Shown in pieces: positions 25,523-35,045 of a stretch of 64,000 nt of DNA (positions are counted from its first letter, which is position 1; every line of letters begins with the position of its first letter). The stretch covers positions 329,501 through 393,500 of the forward strand of contig NZ_CP035417.1 of NCBI RefSeq assembly GCF_004123675.1, read 5' to 3'. A program made the translations under genes and the position numbers. Under the pieces are notes generated by a model. It was not told the DNA's origin. It did not search any database and worked only from the letters and a program-made list of their open reading frames with translations. This DNA is from Leisingera sp. NJS204 (GTDB taxonomy: Bacteria > Pseudomonadota > Alphaproteobacteria > Rhodobacterales > Rhodobacteraceae).

Positions 25523-27043
25523 ATGGCCCGACGCGCCCGCGCATCCCGCGATAGAAACACCGCCCCGGCGGGTGCCCCCGCATCGCCATTTATCCAGCGC
25601 ACACTGCCGTTCTTTGATGTGCTGGATGAGGAAAAACTGACCAGGATCGAGGCCCAGGTGGACTGGATCTTTGAAGACGTCGGCATTGCCTTTCGCGATG
25701 ATCCCGAAGCGCTGAAGATCTGGAAAGAGGCCGGTGCGCGAATTGATGGCGACATCGTGCGGGCGGATGCGCAGTGGGTCCGGTCGCTGTGCGCCAAGGC
25801 ACCGCGGGAATTCACCCAGCTGGCCCGCAACCGTGAACGGTCGGTCACCATCGGCGGTAATAATCAGGTGTTTGCCCCGATCTATGGCGCGCCGTTTGTG
25901 CGCGATCAGGAGGGCGGCCGCCGCTATGGCGATATGGAGAGTTTCGAGAAGCTGGTGAAGCTCACCTATATGCATCCGAACCTGCACCATGGCGGGCTGG
26001 TGATCTGCGAGCCCTGCGATGTGCCGGTCAGCAAACGGCATTTCGACATGCTCTATGCTCATATGACCCTTAGCGACAAACCGCATCTGGGCGCGATCAC
26101 CGAAATGTCCCGCGCTCAGGACAGTGTCGACATGGCCGAGATCGTCTTTGGGCGTGAGGTCATGGACAACAACTGCGTGATCATGGGCAATGTGAACACC
26201 AACTCACCCTTGCTGGTGGACAAGGTGGTGACCGAGGCCGTGCGCACCTATTCCGCCCGCGGGCAGGGGATGATCGTTGTGCCGTTCATTCTGACCGGCG
26301 CGATGGGGCCGGTGTCCACCGCGGCCTCTGTGGCGCAGGCGATGGCCGAGGCGATGATGGTCTGCGCCTTTACTCAGCTGGTGCGTCCTGGTGCGCCGTT
26401 TGTGCTGGGCAACTTCCTGTCGTCGATGTCGCTGAAATCCGGCGCGCCGACATTTGGGATGCCGGAGCCAGTTGTCTCTAACTATGCCATTGGTCAGCTG
26501 GCCCGCCGGGCCGGACTGCCGTTGCGCTGCGGCGGGTCGCTGACCGCGTCCAAGATCGAGGATGCGCAAGCGGCTTATGAAAGTGCCGACTCGATGCACT
26601 CCACCATGCTGGCCGGAGCCAACTTTGTGCTGCATTCTGCCGGTTGGATGGAGGGCGGTTTGTGCACCGGTTTCGAAAAGCTGATCATGGATGCCGACCG
26701 GCTGGGTTCCTACCAGAAGGTGCTGAGCCAGGGGCTGGACACCAGCGACGAGGCCTTTGCCCGCGATGCTTATGCCGAGGTGGAGCCTGGCGGGCATTTC
26801 CTGGGATCGGGCCACACCATGCGCAACTATCAGACCGCGTTTTATGAGCCGAAGCTGAGCGACAGCGAGAATGTCGAAAGCTGGGAAGAGGGCGGCTGCA
26901 AGGACATGCGCCAGCGCGCCTATGAGCGCTGGAACCAGATGCTGAACGAGTATGCGGCGCCGCCGATGGATGAGGCGGTGAAAGAGGAGCTGGCCGCCTA
27001 TGTCGCCCGCCGTAAACAAGAAATTCCGGATGCTTGGTACTAA
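25523..27043 (+). CDS. MttB-family (trimethylamine methyltransferase-like) protein without pyrrolysine
   Basis: A protein of 506 residues in the MttB superfamily of corrinoid-dependent methyltransferases. It shows the TIM-barrel sequences NRERSVTIGGNNQVF, GAMGPVSTAASVAQAMAEAM and GAPTFGMPEPV. The reading frame has no internal amber codon, so it belongs to the non-pyrrolysine group that includes glycine betaine methyltransferase. TGGAGAG precedes the ATG. No corrinoid protein gene is adjacent, but a FAD-GcvT fusion follows by 75 bases. The likely substrate is a quaternary amine such as a betaine; this is inference. Confidence 0.85.
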   Translation: MARRARASRDRNTAPAGAPASPFIQRTLPFFDVLDEEKLTRIEAQVDWIFEDVGIAFRDDPEALKIWKEAGARIDGDIVRADAQWVRSLCAKAPREFTQLARNRERSVTIGGNNQVFAPIYGAPFVRDQEGGRRYGDMESFEKLVKLTYMHPNLHHGGLVICEPCDVPVSKRHFDMLYAHMTLSDKPHLGAITEMSRAQDSVDMAEIVFGREVMDNNCVIMGNVNTNSPLLVDKVVTEAVRTYSARGQGMIVVPFILTGAMGPVSTAASVAQAMAEAMMVCAFTQLVRPGAPFVLGNFLSSMSLKSGAPTFGMPEPVVSNYAIGQLARRAGLPLRCGGSLTASKIEDAQAAYESADSMHSTMLAGANFVLHSAGWMEGGLCTGFEKLIMDADRLGSYQKVLSQGLDTSDEAFARDAYAEVEPGGHFLGSGHTMRNYQTAFYEPKLSDSENVESWEEGGCKDMRQRAYERWNQMLNEYAAPPMDEAVKEELAAYVARRKQEIPDAWY

Positions 27044-27118
27044 CCCGCTGCTCCGGCCCGCTAGCCAAGATCTCTCACGGCCCAGCTGCCGCTTGCCCCA
27101 GACCTGAGGACATAACCC

Positions 27119-29593
27119 ATGTCAGACAATTTTGCCCAATCGACGCTCAACATTCACAAGGAGGACAGCACTGGCGACAAGAAACTGCCCAGCCACGCCA
27201 AGGCCGTGATCATCGGCGGCGGTGTTGTTGGCTGCTCGATCCTGTTCCACCTGGCCAAGTTCGGCTGGAAAGACGTGGTGCTGCTGGAGCGGGACGAGCT
27301 GACCTCCGGCTCTTCCTGGCATGCGGCGGGGCAGATCCATACGATATCGTCGGACCCGAACATCTCGCGGCTGCAGTCTTATACCATTGATCTGTATAAA
27401 GAGATTGAGGAATTGTCAGGCCATTCCGTTGGCCTGCACATCACCGGCGGGTTCTATCTGGCGTCGAACAAGACCTGGTATGATTACCTGAAGCGCGAGC
27501 GTTCTAAGGCGCGTTACATGGGGCTGAACCAGGAATTCATCAGCCCCAAGGAAGTGGCCGAACGCCATCCGCTGATCGACCCGAAACATTACCATGCTGC
27601 CCTGTGGGACGATCAGGACGGCGATCTGGACCCGTCGGGCGCGACCTATGCCTTTGCCAAGGCTGCCAAGGTGCACGGCGCGCAGTATTTCACCCATACG
27701 CCAGCCACCGCGACCACTCAGCGCCCCGATGGCAGCTGGGACGTGGTGACGCCGCGCGGGGTGATCAATGCCGAGCATATCGTGAACTGCGGCGGGCTGT
27801 GGGCGCGTGAAGTCGGCCATATGCAGGGTATCAATCTGCCGGTGCAGCCGATGGAGCACCACTATCTGATCACCGACAAGATCGACGCGGTGGCCAACCA
27901 CCCGACCCGCCTGCCGGCCGGTATTGATTACGAGGCGAACATCTATTTCCGGCAGGAACGCCAGGGGATGCTGCTGGGCACCTATGAGCCGAAGGGCACA
28001 CCCTGGAAGGTGGGCGGCACCCCGTGGGATTTCGGGCATGAGCTGCTGCAGCCGGATCTGGACCGGATTGCCGACCGTCTGGAAATGTCGTTCGAGCGGA
28101 TCCCGGCGATTGGCGAGGCGGGCATCAAGGACATGATCAACGGCCCCTTCACCTTCGGCCCCGACGGCAACCCGATGATCGGCCCGGTGCCGGGCATGAA
28201 GAACTACTGGTGTGCTGTGGGCGTGATGGCGGGCTTCTGCCAGGGCGGCGGCGTTGGTTTGACTATGGCCGAGTGGATGATCGACGGCGAGCCGTCGATT
28301 GACGTCTGGGCGATGGATGTGGCGCGTTTTGGCGACTTTGCGACCCCCGACTGGGGCACCGTGAAATCAACCGAGAATTACGAGCGCCGTTTCGTGATGA
28401 CCTTCCCGAATGAAACGCTGCCCAAGGGGCGGATGCAGAAGACCACCGCGCTCTATGACCGGTTGGTCGCCAAGGGTGCCCGTATGGGCCAGGGCTTTGG
28501 CCTGGAGAACGCGCTTTGGTTTGCCGACGGGCCGGAAGACGCGCATGAGGAGCCGACATTCGAGCGCAACCGCAGCCATGATTATGTGGCGCGCGAGGTC
28601 AAAGCCGTGCGCGAGGCAGTGGGCGGCATCGAGGTTGCCAACTTTGCCAAGCATGAGTTCAAGGGACCGGGTGCGCGGGCTTATCTGGACCGCGTGCTGG
28701 CGGGCTATGTGCCGAAACCGGGCCGGCTGACGCTGACACCGATGCTGACGCCCAAGGGTAAGCTGTACGGTGATCTGACCGTGGCCTGCCTGGCAGAGGA
28801 ACACTTCATGCTGTTCGGCTCCGGCGCCATGCAGGAGGCGCACCGCCGCTGGTTCGAGAAGGATCTGCCGGAGGATGTGAGCTATCAGAATGTCTCTGAT
28901 GACTGGCACGGCATTGCCCTGTCGGGTCCGAAATCGCGGGAGCTGCTGCAGCGGATCACCCGCGAGGATATCTCGGGCGAAGCAATGAAATTCCGCGACC
29001 TGCGCCAGACATTTGTGGGCGGCGTGCCGGTGATCCTGAACCGGATCAGTTTTTCGGGCGAGCTGGGCTATGAGATCTACTGCAAGCCGCAGTATCTGCT
29101 GCGCCTGGCGGAAGCGATCGAGGAGGCGGGCAGCGATCTGGGCTACCGCTGGTACGGTGCGCGGGCGCTGATGTCGATGCGGCTGGAGAAGGGCTGGGGC
29201 GTCTGGACGCTGGACTTCCGCCCTGACTTCGACGCGGCGGAAAGCGGCATGGATGTCTTCATCAACTGGAAGAAGGGTTTTGTTGGCAAGGAAGCCGCGC
29301 TGGCCGCCAAAGAAGCCGGACCAAACCGCAAGCTGGTCACCATGACCATCGACGTGGACGGCATTGATGTCTCCAATGACGAGGCGATCCTGAAGGATGG
29401 CGAAGCGGTCGGCTATATCTCCTCGGGCGGTTATGCGCATCACGCGCAGACGTCGATGGCGATGGGCTATGTCTCGGCGGAACATGCGGCGGCGGGCACC
29501 AGGCTGCAGGTCGAGATCCTGGGCGAGATGTATGACGCCGAGGTGCTGGGCGCGCCGATCTATGACGCCAACGGCGCCAATATGCGCGCCTGA
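27119..29593 (+). CDS. Dimethylglycine/sarcosine dehydrogenase-like FAD-GcvT fusion
   Basis: A protein of 824 residues. An N-terminal DAO-type FAD domain begins at about residue 28 (VIIGGGVVGCSILFHLAKFG). A covalent-flavin type motif follows (SSWHAAGQIHT). A linker domain precedes a C-terminal aminomethyltransferase (GcvT-like) half, with LSGPKSRELLQRIT, SFSGELGYEIYC and GARALMSMRLEKGWG. Relatives demethylate dimethylglycine or sarcosine and pass the methyl carbon to tetrahydrofolate. TGAGGAC precedes the ATG. It follows the MttB-like gene and is followed by a GlxA-type regulator 22 bases on. Confidence 0.9.
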   Translation: MSDNFAQSTLNIHKEDSTGDKKLPSHAKAVIIGGGVVGCSILFHLAKFGWKDVVLLERDELTSGSSWHAAGQIHTISSDPNISRLQSYTIDLYKEIEELSGHSVGLHITGGFYLASNKTWYDYLKRERSKARYMGLNQEFISPKEVAERHPLIDPKHYHAALWDDQDGDLDPSGATYAFAKAAKVHGAQYFTHTPATATTQRPDGSWDVVTPRGVINAEHIVNCGGLWAREVGHMQGINLPVQPMEHHYLITDKIDAVANHPTRLPAGIDYEANIYFRQERQGMLLGTYEPKGTPWKVGGTPWDFGHELLQPDLDRIADRLEMSFERIPAIGEAGIKDMINGPFTFGPDGNPMIGPVPGMKNYWCAVGVMAGFCQGGGVGLTMAEWMIDGEPSIDVWAMDVARFGDFATPDWGTVKSTENYERRFVMTFPNETLPKGRMQKTTALYDRLVAKGARMGQGFGLENALWFADGPEDAHEEPTFERNRSHDYVAREVKAVREAVGGIEVANFAKHEFKGPGARAYLDRVLAGYVPKPGRLTLTPMLTPKGKLYGDLTVACLAEEHFMLFGSGAMQEAHRRWFEKDLPEDVSYQNVSDDWHGIALSGPKSRELLQRITREDISGEAMKFRDLRQTFVGGVPVILNRISFSGELGYEIYCKPQYLLRLAEAIEEAGSDLGYRWYGARALMSMRLEKGWGVWTLDFRPDFDAAESGMDVFINWKKGFVGKEAALAAKEAGPNRKLVTMTIDVDGIDVSNDEAILKDGEAVGYISSGGYAHHAQTSMAMGYVSAEHAAAGTRLQVEILGEMYDAEVLGAPIYDANGANMRA

Positions 29594-29615
29594 CCGGACC
29601 AAGGGAGCGGATATC

Positions 29616-30599
29616 ATGAGCCACCCCATGCGGACGCTCCCCGAGGCGGCCCAGGCCGCTCCGGCCTGCCGCTGCATCTTCCTGCTGCTGCCCACCTTCT
29701 CGCCGCTGGATCTGTCCAGCGCGGTGGCAGCGTTGGAGGCGGCAAACCAGCATGACGGGACTGCGCGCTATGACTGGCGCGTGGTCAGCGAAGACGGCCT
29801 GTCCGTTACCGCCCCTAACGGGCTTGGCGTGGCAGTAGACGGCGGCCTGCCGGACCTGGTGCGCGGCGACATGATCTTTGTTTGCGGCGGCCAGGGGCAG
29901 GAGCCGGGTATCTCGCTTAAGGTGCTGGGCTGGTTGCGCAAAGCGCAACGCATGGGGGCAGCTCTGGGTGCGCTGGGCGGCGGTGTGCTGGCGCTGGCGC
30001 GCTCGGGGCTGCTGGCAGGGCGCCAGGTCTCGGCCCACTGGGCGCTGCGGGCGGTTCTTGCCGAGGCGCATCCGGACGTGGAGGTGAAGAATTCGCTGTT
30101 CACCATGGAGGGCAAGCTGATCACCTGCGCTGGCGGGACTGCTACCATCGACATGATGCTGAACTTGATCTCGGATCATCACGGGGCGGCCGTGGCAACG
30201 GGTGCGGCGGATCTGATGGTCTGTTCCTCGGCGCGCAAGGGCAATCAGGATCAGACGGTTTCCGAATACGGCCGGACTGGCGTTCGGCATGAAAAGCTTG
30301 CTGCCGCGCTCAGCCTGATGCGCAGCAACCTGGAGGAGCCACTGACACCGGGCGGCATTTCCGATCTGGTCGGCCTGTCGGTCCGCCAGCTGGAGCGGCT
30401 GTTCTCCAAGTACCTGCAGACCACACCCAAGGTCTATTACACAAGGCTGCGGTTGGATTATGCGCGCAGCCTGCTGTTGCAGACCAACATGCGGATTATC
30501 GATGTGGCACTGGCGTCGGGGTTCAACAGCCAGACCCATTTCGCCAAGGTCTACCGCCGGTATTTCGGCAAGTCACCGCATCAGGAACGGCCGTTTTAG
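29616..30599 (+). CDS. GlxA family transcriptional regulator (DJ-1/PfpI plus AraC domain)
   Basis: A protein of 327 residues. The N-terminal half is DJ-1/PfpI-like (FLLLPTFSPLDLSSAVAALEAAN, then GALGGGVLALARSGLL). The C-terminal half is an AraC DNA-binding domain (ISDLVGLSVRQLERLFSKYL and IIDVALASGFNSQTHFAKVYRRYFGKSP). GlxA-type proteins such as GbdR and CdhR respond to betaine, dimethylglycine or carnitine in other proteobacteria, so control of the upstream C1 genes is likely. AAGGGAGCGG precedes the ATG at 29616. Confidence 0.92.
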   Translation: MSHPMRTLPEAAQAAPACRCIFLLLPTFSPLDLSSAVAALEAANQHDGTARYDWRVVSEDGLSVTAPNGLGVAVDGGLPDLVRGDMIFVCGGQGQEPGISLKVLGWLRKAQRMGAALGALGGGVLALARSGLLAGRQVSAHWALRAVLAEAHPDVEVKNSLFTMEGKLITCAGGTATIDMMLNLISDHHGAAVATGAADLMVCSSARKGNQDQTVSEYGRTGVRHEKLAAALSLMRSNLEEPLTPGGISDLVGLSVRQLERLFSKYLQTTPKVYYTRLRLDYARSLLLQTNMRIIDVALASGFNSQTHFAKVYRRYFGKSPHQERPF

Positions 30600-30940
30600 C
30601 CCTTGGGCTGGGCCTTGCCGGACCCGGTGATTTGCCCGGCAAGACAGAGGGCGGTGTCCCTCTTCTGATCAGAGACCGCGATCACTGAGGCCGGGTTGAT
30701 CCGCCGGACGCGGGCATTGCGGCCAGTGGAACAGGCGGTCTTCTCCGTTGATTTTCGGGTCGTTGACTGAGGCGAAGCGGAGCGCCATACGGCCCACCCG
30801 AGGGGGCGGCTTGGCCAAGGCCGCCATCTGTGACGCAAGGAGAAACCCGGGTGGGGTGAGGCCAAAAGCTTGAGAGAAAATGCGCACGCGCGGCCCATTC
30901 CTAAGCATGGCTGAGCTTGATCTTCATGCTTGGGGAAGGG
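30600..30940. other. 340-bp intergenic region, possibly a decayed gene
   Basis: No convincing intact gene. On the minus strand, two overlapping frames give protein-like fragments: one ends RINPASVIAVSDQKRDTALC (about 30610-30715) and another contains MALRFASVNDPKING (about 30740-30785). Neither is complete or recognised, and neither has a good ribosome site. It may be a frameshifted remnant or plain spacer next to the tRNA gene. Confidence 0.35.
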
Positions 30941-31017
30941 TGGTAGCGGAGGAGGGACTTGAACCCCCGACACGCGGATTATGATTCCGCTGCTCTAACC
31001 AACTGAGCTACTCCGCC
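30941..31017 (-). tRNA. tRNA with CAT anticodon, probably elongator tRNA-Met
   Basis: The minus strand folds into a full cloverleaf. The acceptor stem is GGCGGAG/CTCCGCT with G1-U72, the D-arm is GCTC/GAGC, the anticodon stem is GCGGA/TCCGC with loop ATCATAA (anticodon CAT), the variable loop is GTGTC, and the T-arm is GGGGG-TTCAAGT-CCCTC. CCA is encoded. It is not the initiator, because a GG 1-2 start and pairing differ from tRNA-fMet. A tRNA-Ile2 (lysidine-modified CAT) cannot be excluded from sequence alone. Confidence 0.93.
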
Positions 31018-31034
31018 GCTCGCTGTGTGGAGGC

Positions 31035-31063
31035 GATTTACGGAATGCTGCCGGTCGGGTCAA
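31035..31063 (-). promoter_or_regulatory. Promoter of the tRNA gene
   Basis: On the minus strand TTGACC (31063-31058), a 17-base spacer and TAAATC (31040-31035) form a sigma-70-type promoter. The -10 lies 18 bases from the mature 5' end of the tRNA. Confidence 0.65.
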
Positions 31064-31217
31064 GAAGAAAAGCGGAAGAATTGCAGATTCCGTTGAGGTT
31101 TTTCCGGCTGGATGATTAAGCTTTTTAAAAACAAACACTTGTGTAGGGTGCGGGATTGGCGCCTCTGGCCTGCAAGGTCAGCCGTGGCCGGAGTTGGCAA
31201 GCCATGCCCGGGCGGCC

Positions 31218-32018
31218 TTAATCACTCGGGGTGTCCAGGGCAGCCAGTTCAGGCAAGGGCAGCTGGTCCAGAAGGCCAAACACCAGTGCGCGGCAGGTTT
31301 CACCTGTCCAGTCCGCAGGATGAAAGCTGGGCGGTAAATCCGGATGGCGCAGAACCACGCGGCGCCAGCGGTGCACAATCAAGGTGCGCAGAGTGCCGGT
31401 TTGAGCCGGAGACAGCCGGGATGGCGGCGGGGTGATATGTTTCAGATCCTGCTGCAATTCCTTGCAGGCTTCACATAGTGGCAGCGGAAACAGCCGTGCC
31501 TTCAGCCAGCCTGGAACAGCGATGCTGCTGACCTTTGCGGCCATCATGTCATCCAGATTGTGCGGTATCGGCCCATGCCCCAGGGCAGTGGTGCGGTTCA
31601 CGGCCACGTAGTTGGGCAGCAGCAGAACCTCGTCCAGGGTGGTTTGGCCGGTGCCGTCCTCGGCGATGAGCACATGCCAGTCGCCAGGCGCCGCGGCGCT
31701 GCGGCCGTAAATCCGGGGCGTCACGGCGGCGGATTGGTTGCGGCCGTATTCGGTCAGATAGTGGATAGATGCCCGGCCTGCGCGGGCGCTTTCGATCCAG
31801 CCGTCCTTGCGCAGCCGGTGCAGCGCCACACGGATGGCTTCGGGCTTGATCCCCATCGGGGTGATGATGCGGGTCAGGGCGCTGCCGCTGATCCGGGCAC
31901 CCTTTTCCTGTGCCAGATCGCCGAACAGCGAAACAATCACCGACCAGACCCGCTGGTTCTGCGGATCATTCAGTTGCTGGACAGTCGCGTCAAACCAGGG
32001 GTTTTGCTGTTCGTTCAT
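31218..32018 (-). CDS. paaX: PaaX family transcriptional regulator
   Basis: A regulator of about 266 residues with the PaaX winged-helix start (RVWSVIVSLFGDLAQEKGARISGSAL, ALHRLRKDGWIESARAGRASIHYLTEYG) and the family C-terminal domain with many Trp/Pro residues. PaaX represses phenylacetate genes in enterobacteria and releases DNA on binding phenylacetyl-CoA. It lies 85 bases after paaZ in the same direction and may be co-transcribed. Starts at 32018 (MNEQQNP) and 32030 (MFISMNE) are both possible; neither has a strong ribosome site. A small hairpin at 32067-32084 lies upstream. Confidence 0.85.
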   Translation of the reverse strand: MNEQQNPWFDATVQQLNDPQNQRVWSVIVSLFGDLAQEKGARISGSALTRIITPMGIKPEAIRVALHRLRKDGWIESARAGRASIHYLTEYGRNQSAAVTPRIYGRSAAAPGDWHVLIAEDGTGQTTLDEVLLLPNYVAVNRTTALGHGPIPHNLDDMMAAKVSSIAVPGWLKARLFPLPLCEACKELQQDLKHITPPPSRLSPAQTGTLRTLIVHRWRRVVLRHPDLPPSFHPADWTGETCRALVFGLLDQLPLPELAALDTPSD

Positions 32019-32102
32019 AGAGATAAACATAGTTCGCCCGGACAGGTTAGACCAGCCCGGGCGCACGGCAGCGTTACCGCTGCCTACCACTTTTGCGCAG
32101 GT

Positions 32103-34133
32103 TCAGAAGGCGTTCATCGTCAGCAGCTCATACTCTGCTGCAATCTCGCCGTCCTGATTGGTGAGGGTGACGTGCCAGCGGACTTCGCCATAGTCCTCAT
32201 TGCGCGGGGTCTTCTTTTTGACGGTCAGGCGGACCTTGATGCTTTCGCCCGCGGAAATGGGCTTCATGAAGCGCAGGTTATCCAGGCCGGTATTGGCCAG
32301 AACCGGGCCTTCGTCAGGCTGCACGAACATGCCGGCGGCAAAGGACAGCAACAAGTAGCCATGCGCCACCCGGCCCGGGAAGAACGGGTTCCGCTTGGCG
32401 GCGTCGTCGTCCATATGGGCATAAAAGGTGTCGCCGGTGAAATGGGCGAAGGTTTCGATATCCTCCAGCGTCACGGTGCGCGGCGCGGTGTGCAGCGTCT
32501 CGCCGATGGACAGCTCGCCGAATTTGCGGGTGAATGGGTGCGCGGGGCCTTTGACCTCTGCGCTGCCGGGGACCCATTTCTCACCTATCGCCGACAGGAT
32601 ATCCGGGGAACCCTGTATCGCTGTGCGCTGCATGTAGTGTTTGACACCGCGCACGCCGCCCAGTTCCTCGCCGCCGCCGGCGCGGCCCGGACCGCCGTGC
32701 ACCATATGGGGCAGGGGGGAGCCATGGCCGGTCGATTCCTTCATCGAGTCGCTGTTGTTGAAGTAGAGGCGGCCGTGGTAGGCGCCGGCGCCGATGGCGA
32801 CCTCACGCGCGACACTGGCGTCATGGGTGATCACCGAGGCCACCAGAGAGCCCTGGCCGCGGTTGGCAAGGTCGATGGCGTGGTCCAGGTCGCGGTAGCC
32901 CATGATGGTAGAGACGGGGCCGAAGGCCTCGGTGTCGTGCACGCGGCTCGCATTGTCCGGGTCGGCGCAGAGGAACAGCATCGGCGGCACAAAGGCGCCT
33001 TTGTCTGCGTCGGCACCGTCAACGGAGAAGTTTTCCGGGTCGCCAAAGACGCGCTCGGCTTCCTGGCCGATGATCGCGGCCTTTTCCAGCACGTCGCGTT
33101 TCTGGCTGTTTGAGACCAGCGCGCCCATGCGGGTGGTGTCCAGCCGGGGATCGCCGATTGTGGTCTTGGCGAGGCGGGCAGAGAGCGCTTCGATCACCGC
33201 GTCCACCTGCGACTGCGGTGCGATGATGCGGCGGATGGCAGTGCATTTCTGACCCGCCTTGGTAGTCATCTCGCGGCTGACTTCCTTGACGAAGAGGTCG
33301 AACTCCGGTGTGCCGGGGGCCGCGTCGGGGCCAAGGATCGAGGCGTTGAGGCTGTCCTGTTCGGCGACGAAGCGAATGGAGTTTTCCAGGATCACCGGGT
33401 TGGCGCGCAGTTTCAGCGCGGTATTGGCAGAGCCGGTGAAGCTGACCACGTCCTGCATCGTCAGGTGGTCCAGCATGTCGCCGAGGCCGCCGGAGACCAG
33501 CTGCAGCGCGCCTTCGGGCAGAATGCCGCTGTCGAGCATCAGTTTCACTGCCAGCTCTGTTACATAGCAGCTGTTGGTGGCGGGCTTCACGATGGCCGGA
33601 ACGCCGGCCAGCAGGGTCGGGGCCAGTTTTTCCAGCATGCCCCAGACCGGGAAGTTGAAGGCGTTGATATGCACCGCAACGCCGCGCAGCGGGGTGCAGA
33701 TGTGCTGGCCCAGAAAGGTGCCGCTGCGGCTGAGCTGCTCTACTTCGCCATCCAGATAGACATGCCCATCCGGCATCTCGCGGCGGCCTTTGGAGGCGAA
33801 GACAAACATGGTGCCGATGCCGCCGTCGATATCGATCATGTGATCGCTTTGTGTGGCGCCAGTGTTGAAACTGAGATCATACAGCGCCTGCTTGTGCTTG
33901 TTCAGATGACCCGCCAGCGCTTTCAGCATCCGGGCGCGGTCGTGGAAGGTCAGCTTGCGCAGGTTTGCACCGCCCACACTGCGGGCGTAGTCGAGCATTC
34001 CCTGCACATCGAGCGCATCGTTGCCGGCTGTGGCCATGACCTCGCCGGTGATGGCGCTGGCGATGTTGCGGGCACCTGCGCCCGGTGCGACCCATTGACC
34101 CGCTGCAAAGCTGGAAATCTCTAGAAGGCTCAT
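32103..34133 (-). CDS. paaZ: Phenylacetate pathway ring-cleavage protein PaaZ (aldehyde dehydrogenase-hydratase)
   Basis: A bifunctional enzyme of 676 residues: oxepin-CoA hydrolase plus 3-oxo-5,6-dehydrosuberyl-CoA semialdehyde dehydrogenase. The N-terminal dehydrogenase part has the catalytic Cys in [13 protein letters not shown] and the Glu in [11 protein letters not shown]. The C-terminal MaoC-like hydratase (from about residue 530) has the hydratase motif [20 protein letters not shown] and VAHGYLL. AAGGAC precedes the ATG at 34133 (MSLLEISSF). The gene is divergent from paaG, and the shared upstream region contains a PaaR-like operator. Confidence 0.96.
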   Translation of the reverse strand: MSLLEISSFAAGQWVAPGAGARNIASAITGEVMATAGNDALDVQGMLDYARSVGGANLRKLTFHDRARMLKALAGHLNKHKQALYDLSFNTGATQSDHMIDIDGGIGTMFVFASKGRREMPDGHVYLDGEVEQLSRSGTFLGQHICTPLRGVAVHINAFNFPVWGMLEKLAPTLLAGVPAIVKPATNSCYVTELAVKLMLDSGILPEGALQLVSGGLGDMLDHLTMQDVVSFTGSANTALKLRANPVILENSIRFVAEQDSLNASILGPDAAPGTPEFDLFVKEVSREMTTKAGQKCTAIRRIIAPQSQVDAVIEALSARLAKTTIGDPRLDTTRMGALVSNSQKRDVLEKAAIIGQEAERVFGDPENFSVDGADADKGAFVPPMLFLCADPDNASRVHDTEAFGPVSTIMGYRDLDHAIDLANRGQGSLVASVITHDASVAREVAIGAGAYHGRLYFNNSDSMKESTGHGSPLPHMVHGGPGRAGGGEELGGVRGVKHYMQRTAIQGSPDILSAIGEKWVPGSAEVKGPAHPFTRKFGELSIGETLHTAPRTVTLEDIETFAHFTGDTFYAHMDDDAAKRNPFFPGRVAHGYLLLSFAAGMFVQPDEGPVLANTGLDNLRFMKPISAGESIKVRLTVKKKTPRNEDYGEVRWHVTLTNQDGEIAAEYELLTMNAF

Positions 34134-34197
34134 GATGCTGTCCTTTTCATCAGGCCGGCGCCGGGCCGGCTGGTGGAATCCGATGTTGAGATATATT

Positions 34198-34213
34198 GAC
34201 CGTCCGGTCGGTT
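34198..34213. promoter_or_regulatory. PaaR-type (TetR family) operator between paaZ and paaG
   Basis: GACCGTCCGGTCGGTT matches 14 of 16 positions of the palindrome AACCGACCGGTCGGTT, the type recognised by TetR-family PaaR regulators of phenylacetate genes as I recall it. It lies in the 126-base divergent region 34134-34259, and a TetR-family gene closes the rightward operon. Confidence 0.65.
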
Positions 34214-34259
34214 TATGCAAGAAGTTTGTCAAATGCGCCGCTGACAGGGTGAGGGAGCG

Positions 34260-35045
34260 ATGAGCGATACAATTCTGGTGGAGGATCACGGGACCTGGGT
34301 GGAGATCACCCTGAACCGCCCGGACCGGCTGAACAGTTTCAACGAAGAGATGCACAACGCCTTGCGCGCAGCGCTGGAAGGTGCCCGCGACGGCGGTGCC
34401 CGCGCGGTGCTGCTGACCGGCGCCGGGCGGGGCTTTTGCGCCGGGCAGGATCTGGGCGACCGCGATCCGCGCAAAATGGACGGGCCGCCGGACCTGAGCC
34501 AGACCGTGCGCAAATACTACGCGCCGCTGGTGCGGCTGATCCGCGAGTTGAACTTCCCGGTGATCTGCGCGGTGAACGGTGTGGCGGCCGGGGCGGGGGC
34601 CAATCTGGCGCTGGCCTGCGATATGGTTCTGGCTGGCGAAAGCGCCAAGTTCATCCAGTCGTTCTCCAAGGTTGGCCTGATCCCCGATACCGGAGGCAGC
34701 TGGCACTTGCCGCGTCTGCTGGGCGAGGCGCGCGCCAAGGGGCTTGCGCTGACCGCCGAACCTTTGCCTGCCAAGAAGGCTGAGGGCTGGGGGCTGATCT
34801 GGAAGGCATTGCCGGATGAGGAACTGATGGCCGAGGCCCGCGCAATGGCGGAGAAATTCGCCAACGGCCCGACGCTGGGGCTGGGCCTGACCAAACAGTG
34901 CATTCAGGCTGCGGCAGTCAACACGCTGTCCGATCAGTTGGAGATTGAAGCGGATGCGATGAAAACCTGCGGTGAGAGCGCGGATTATGCCGAGGGCGTT
35001 GCCAGCTTCCTGGAAAAACGCGCCCCCGCGTTCATGGGGAAATGA
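34260..35045 (+). CDS. paaG: 1,2-epoxyphenylacetyl-CoA isomerase
   Basis: A crotonase-fold enzyme of 261 residues. It opens the epoxide to oxepin-CoA, the substrate of PaaZ. Motifs are LNRPDRLNSFNEEMH, the oxyanion-hole regions TGAGRGFCAGQDLGDRD and NGVAAGAGANLALACD, and the PaaG-typical IPDTGGSWHLPRLLG with the catalytic Asp. GAGGGAG precedes the ATG. The stop overlaps paaI by ATGA. Confidence 0.94.
   Translation: MSDTILVEDHGTWVEITLNRPDRLNSFNEEMHNALRAALEGARDGGARAVLLTGAGRGFCAGQDLGDRDPRKMDGPPDLSQTVRKYYAPLVRLIRELNFPVICAVNGVAAGAGANLALACDMVLAGESAKFIQSFSKVGLIPDTGGSWHLPRLLGEARAKGLALTAEPLPAKKAEGWGLIWKALPDEELMAEARAMAEKFANGPTLGLGLTKQCIQAAAVNTLSDQLEIEADAMKTCGESADYAEGVASFLEKRAPAFMGK

Noticed and set aside
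25523-27043. Pyrrolysine-containing trimethylamine methyltransferase
   Set aside because: The frame has no internal TAG and no pylT or pylS genes are seen, so it is the non-pyrrolysine type.
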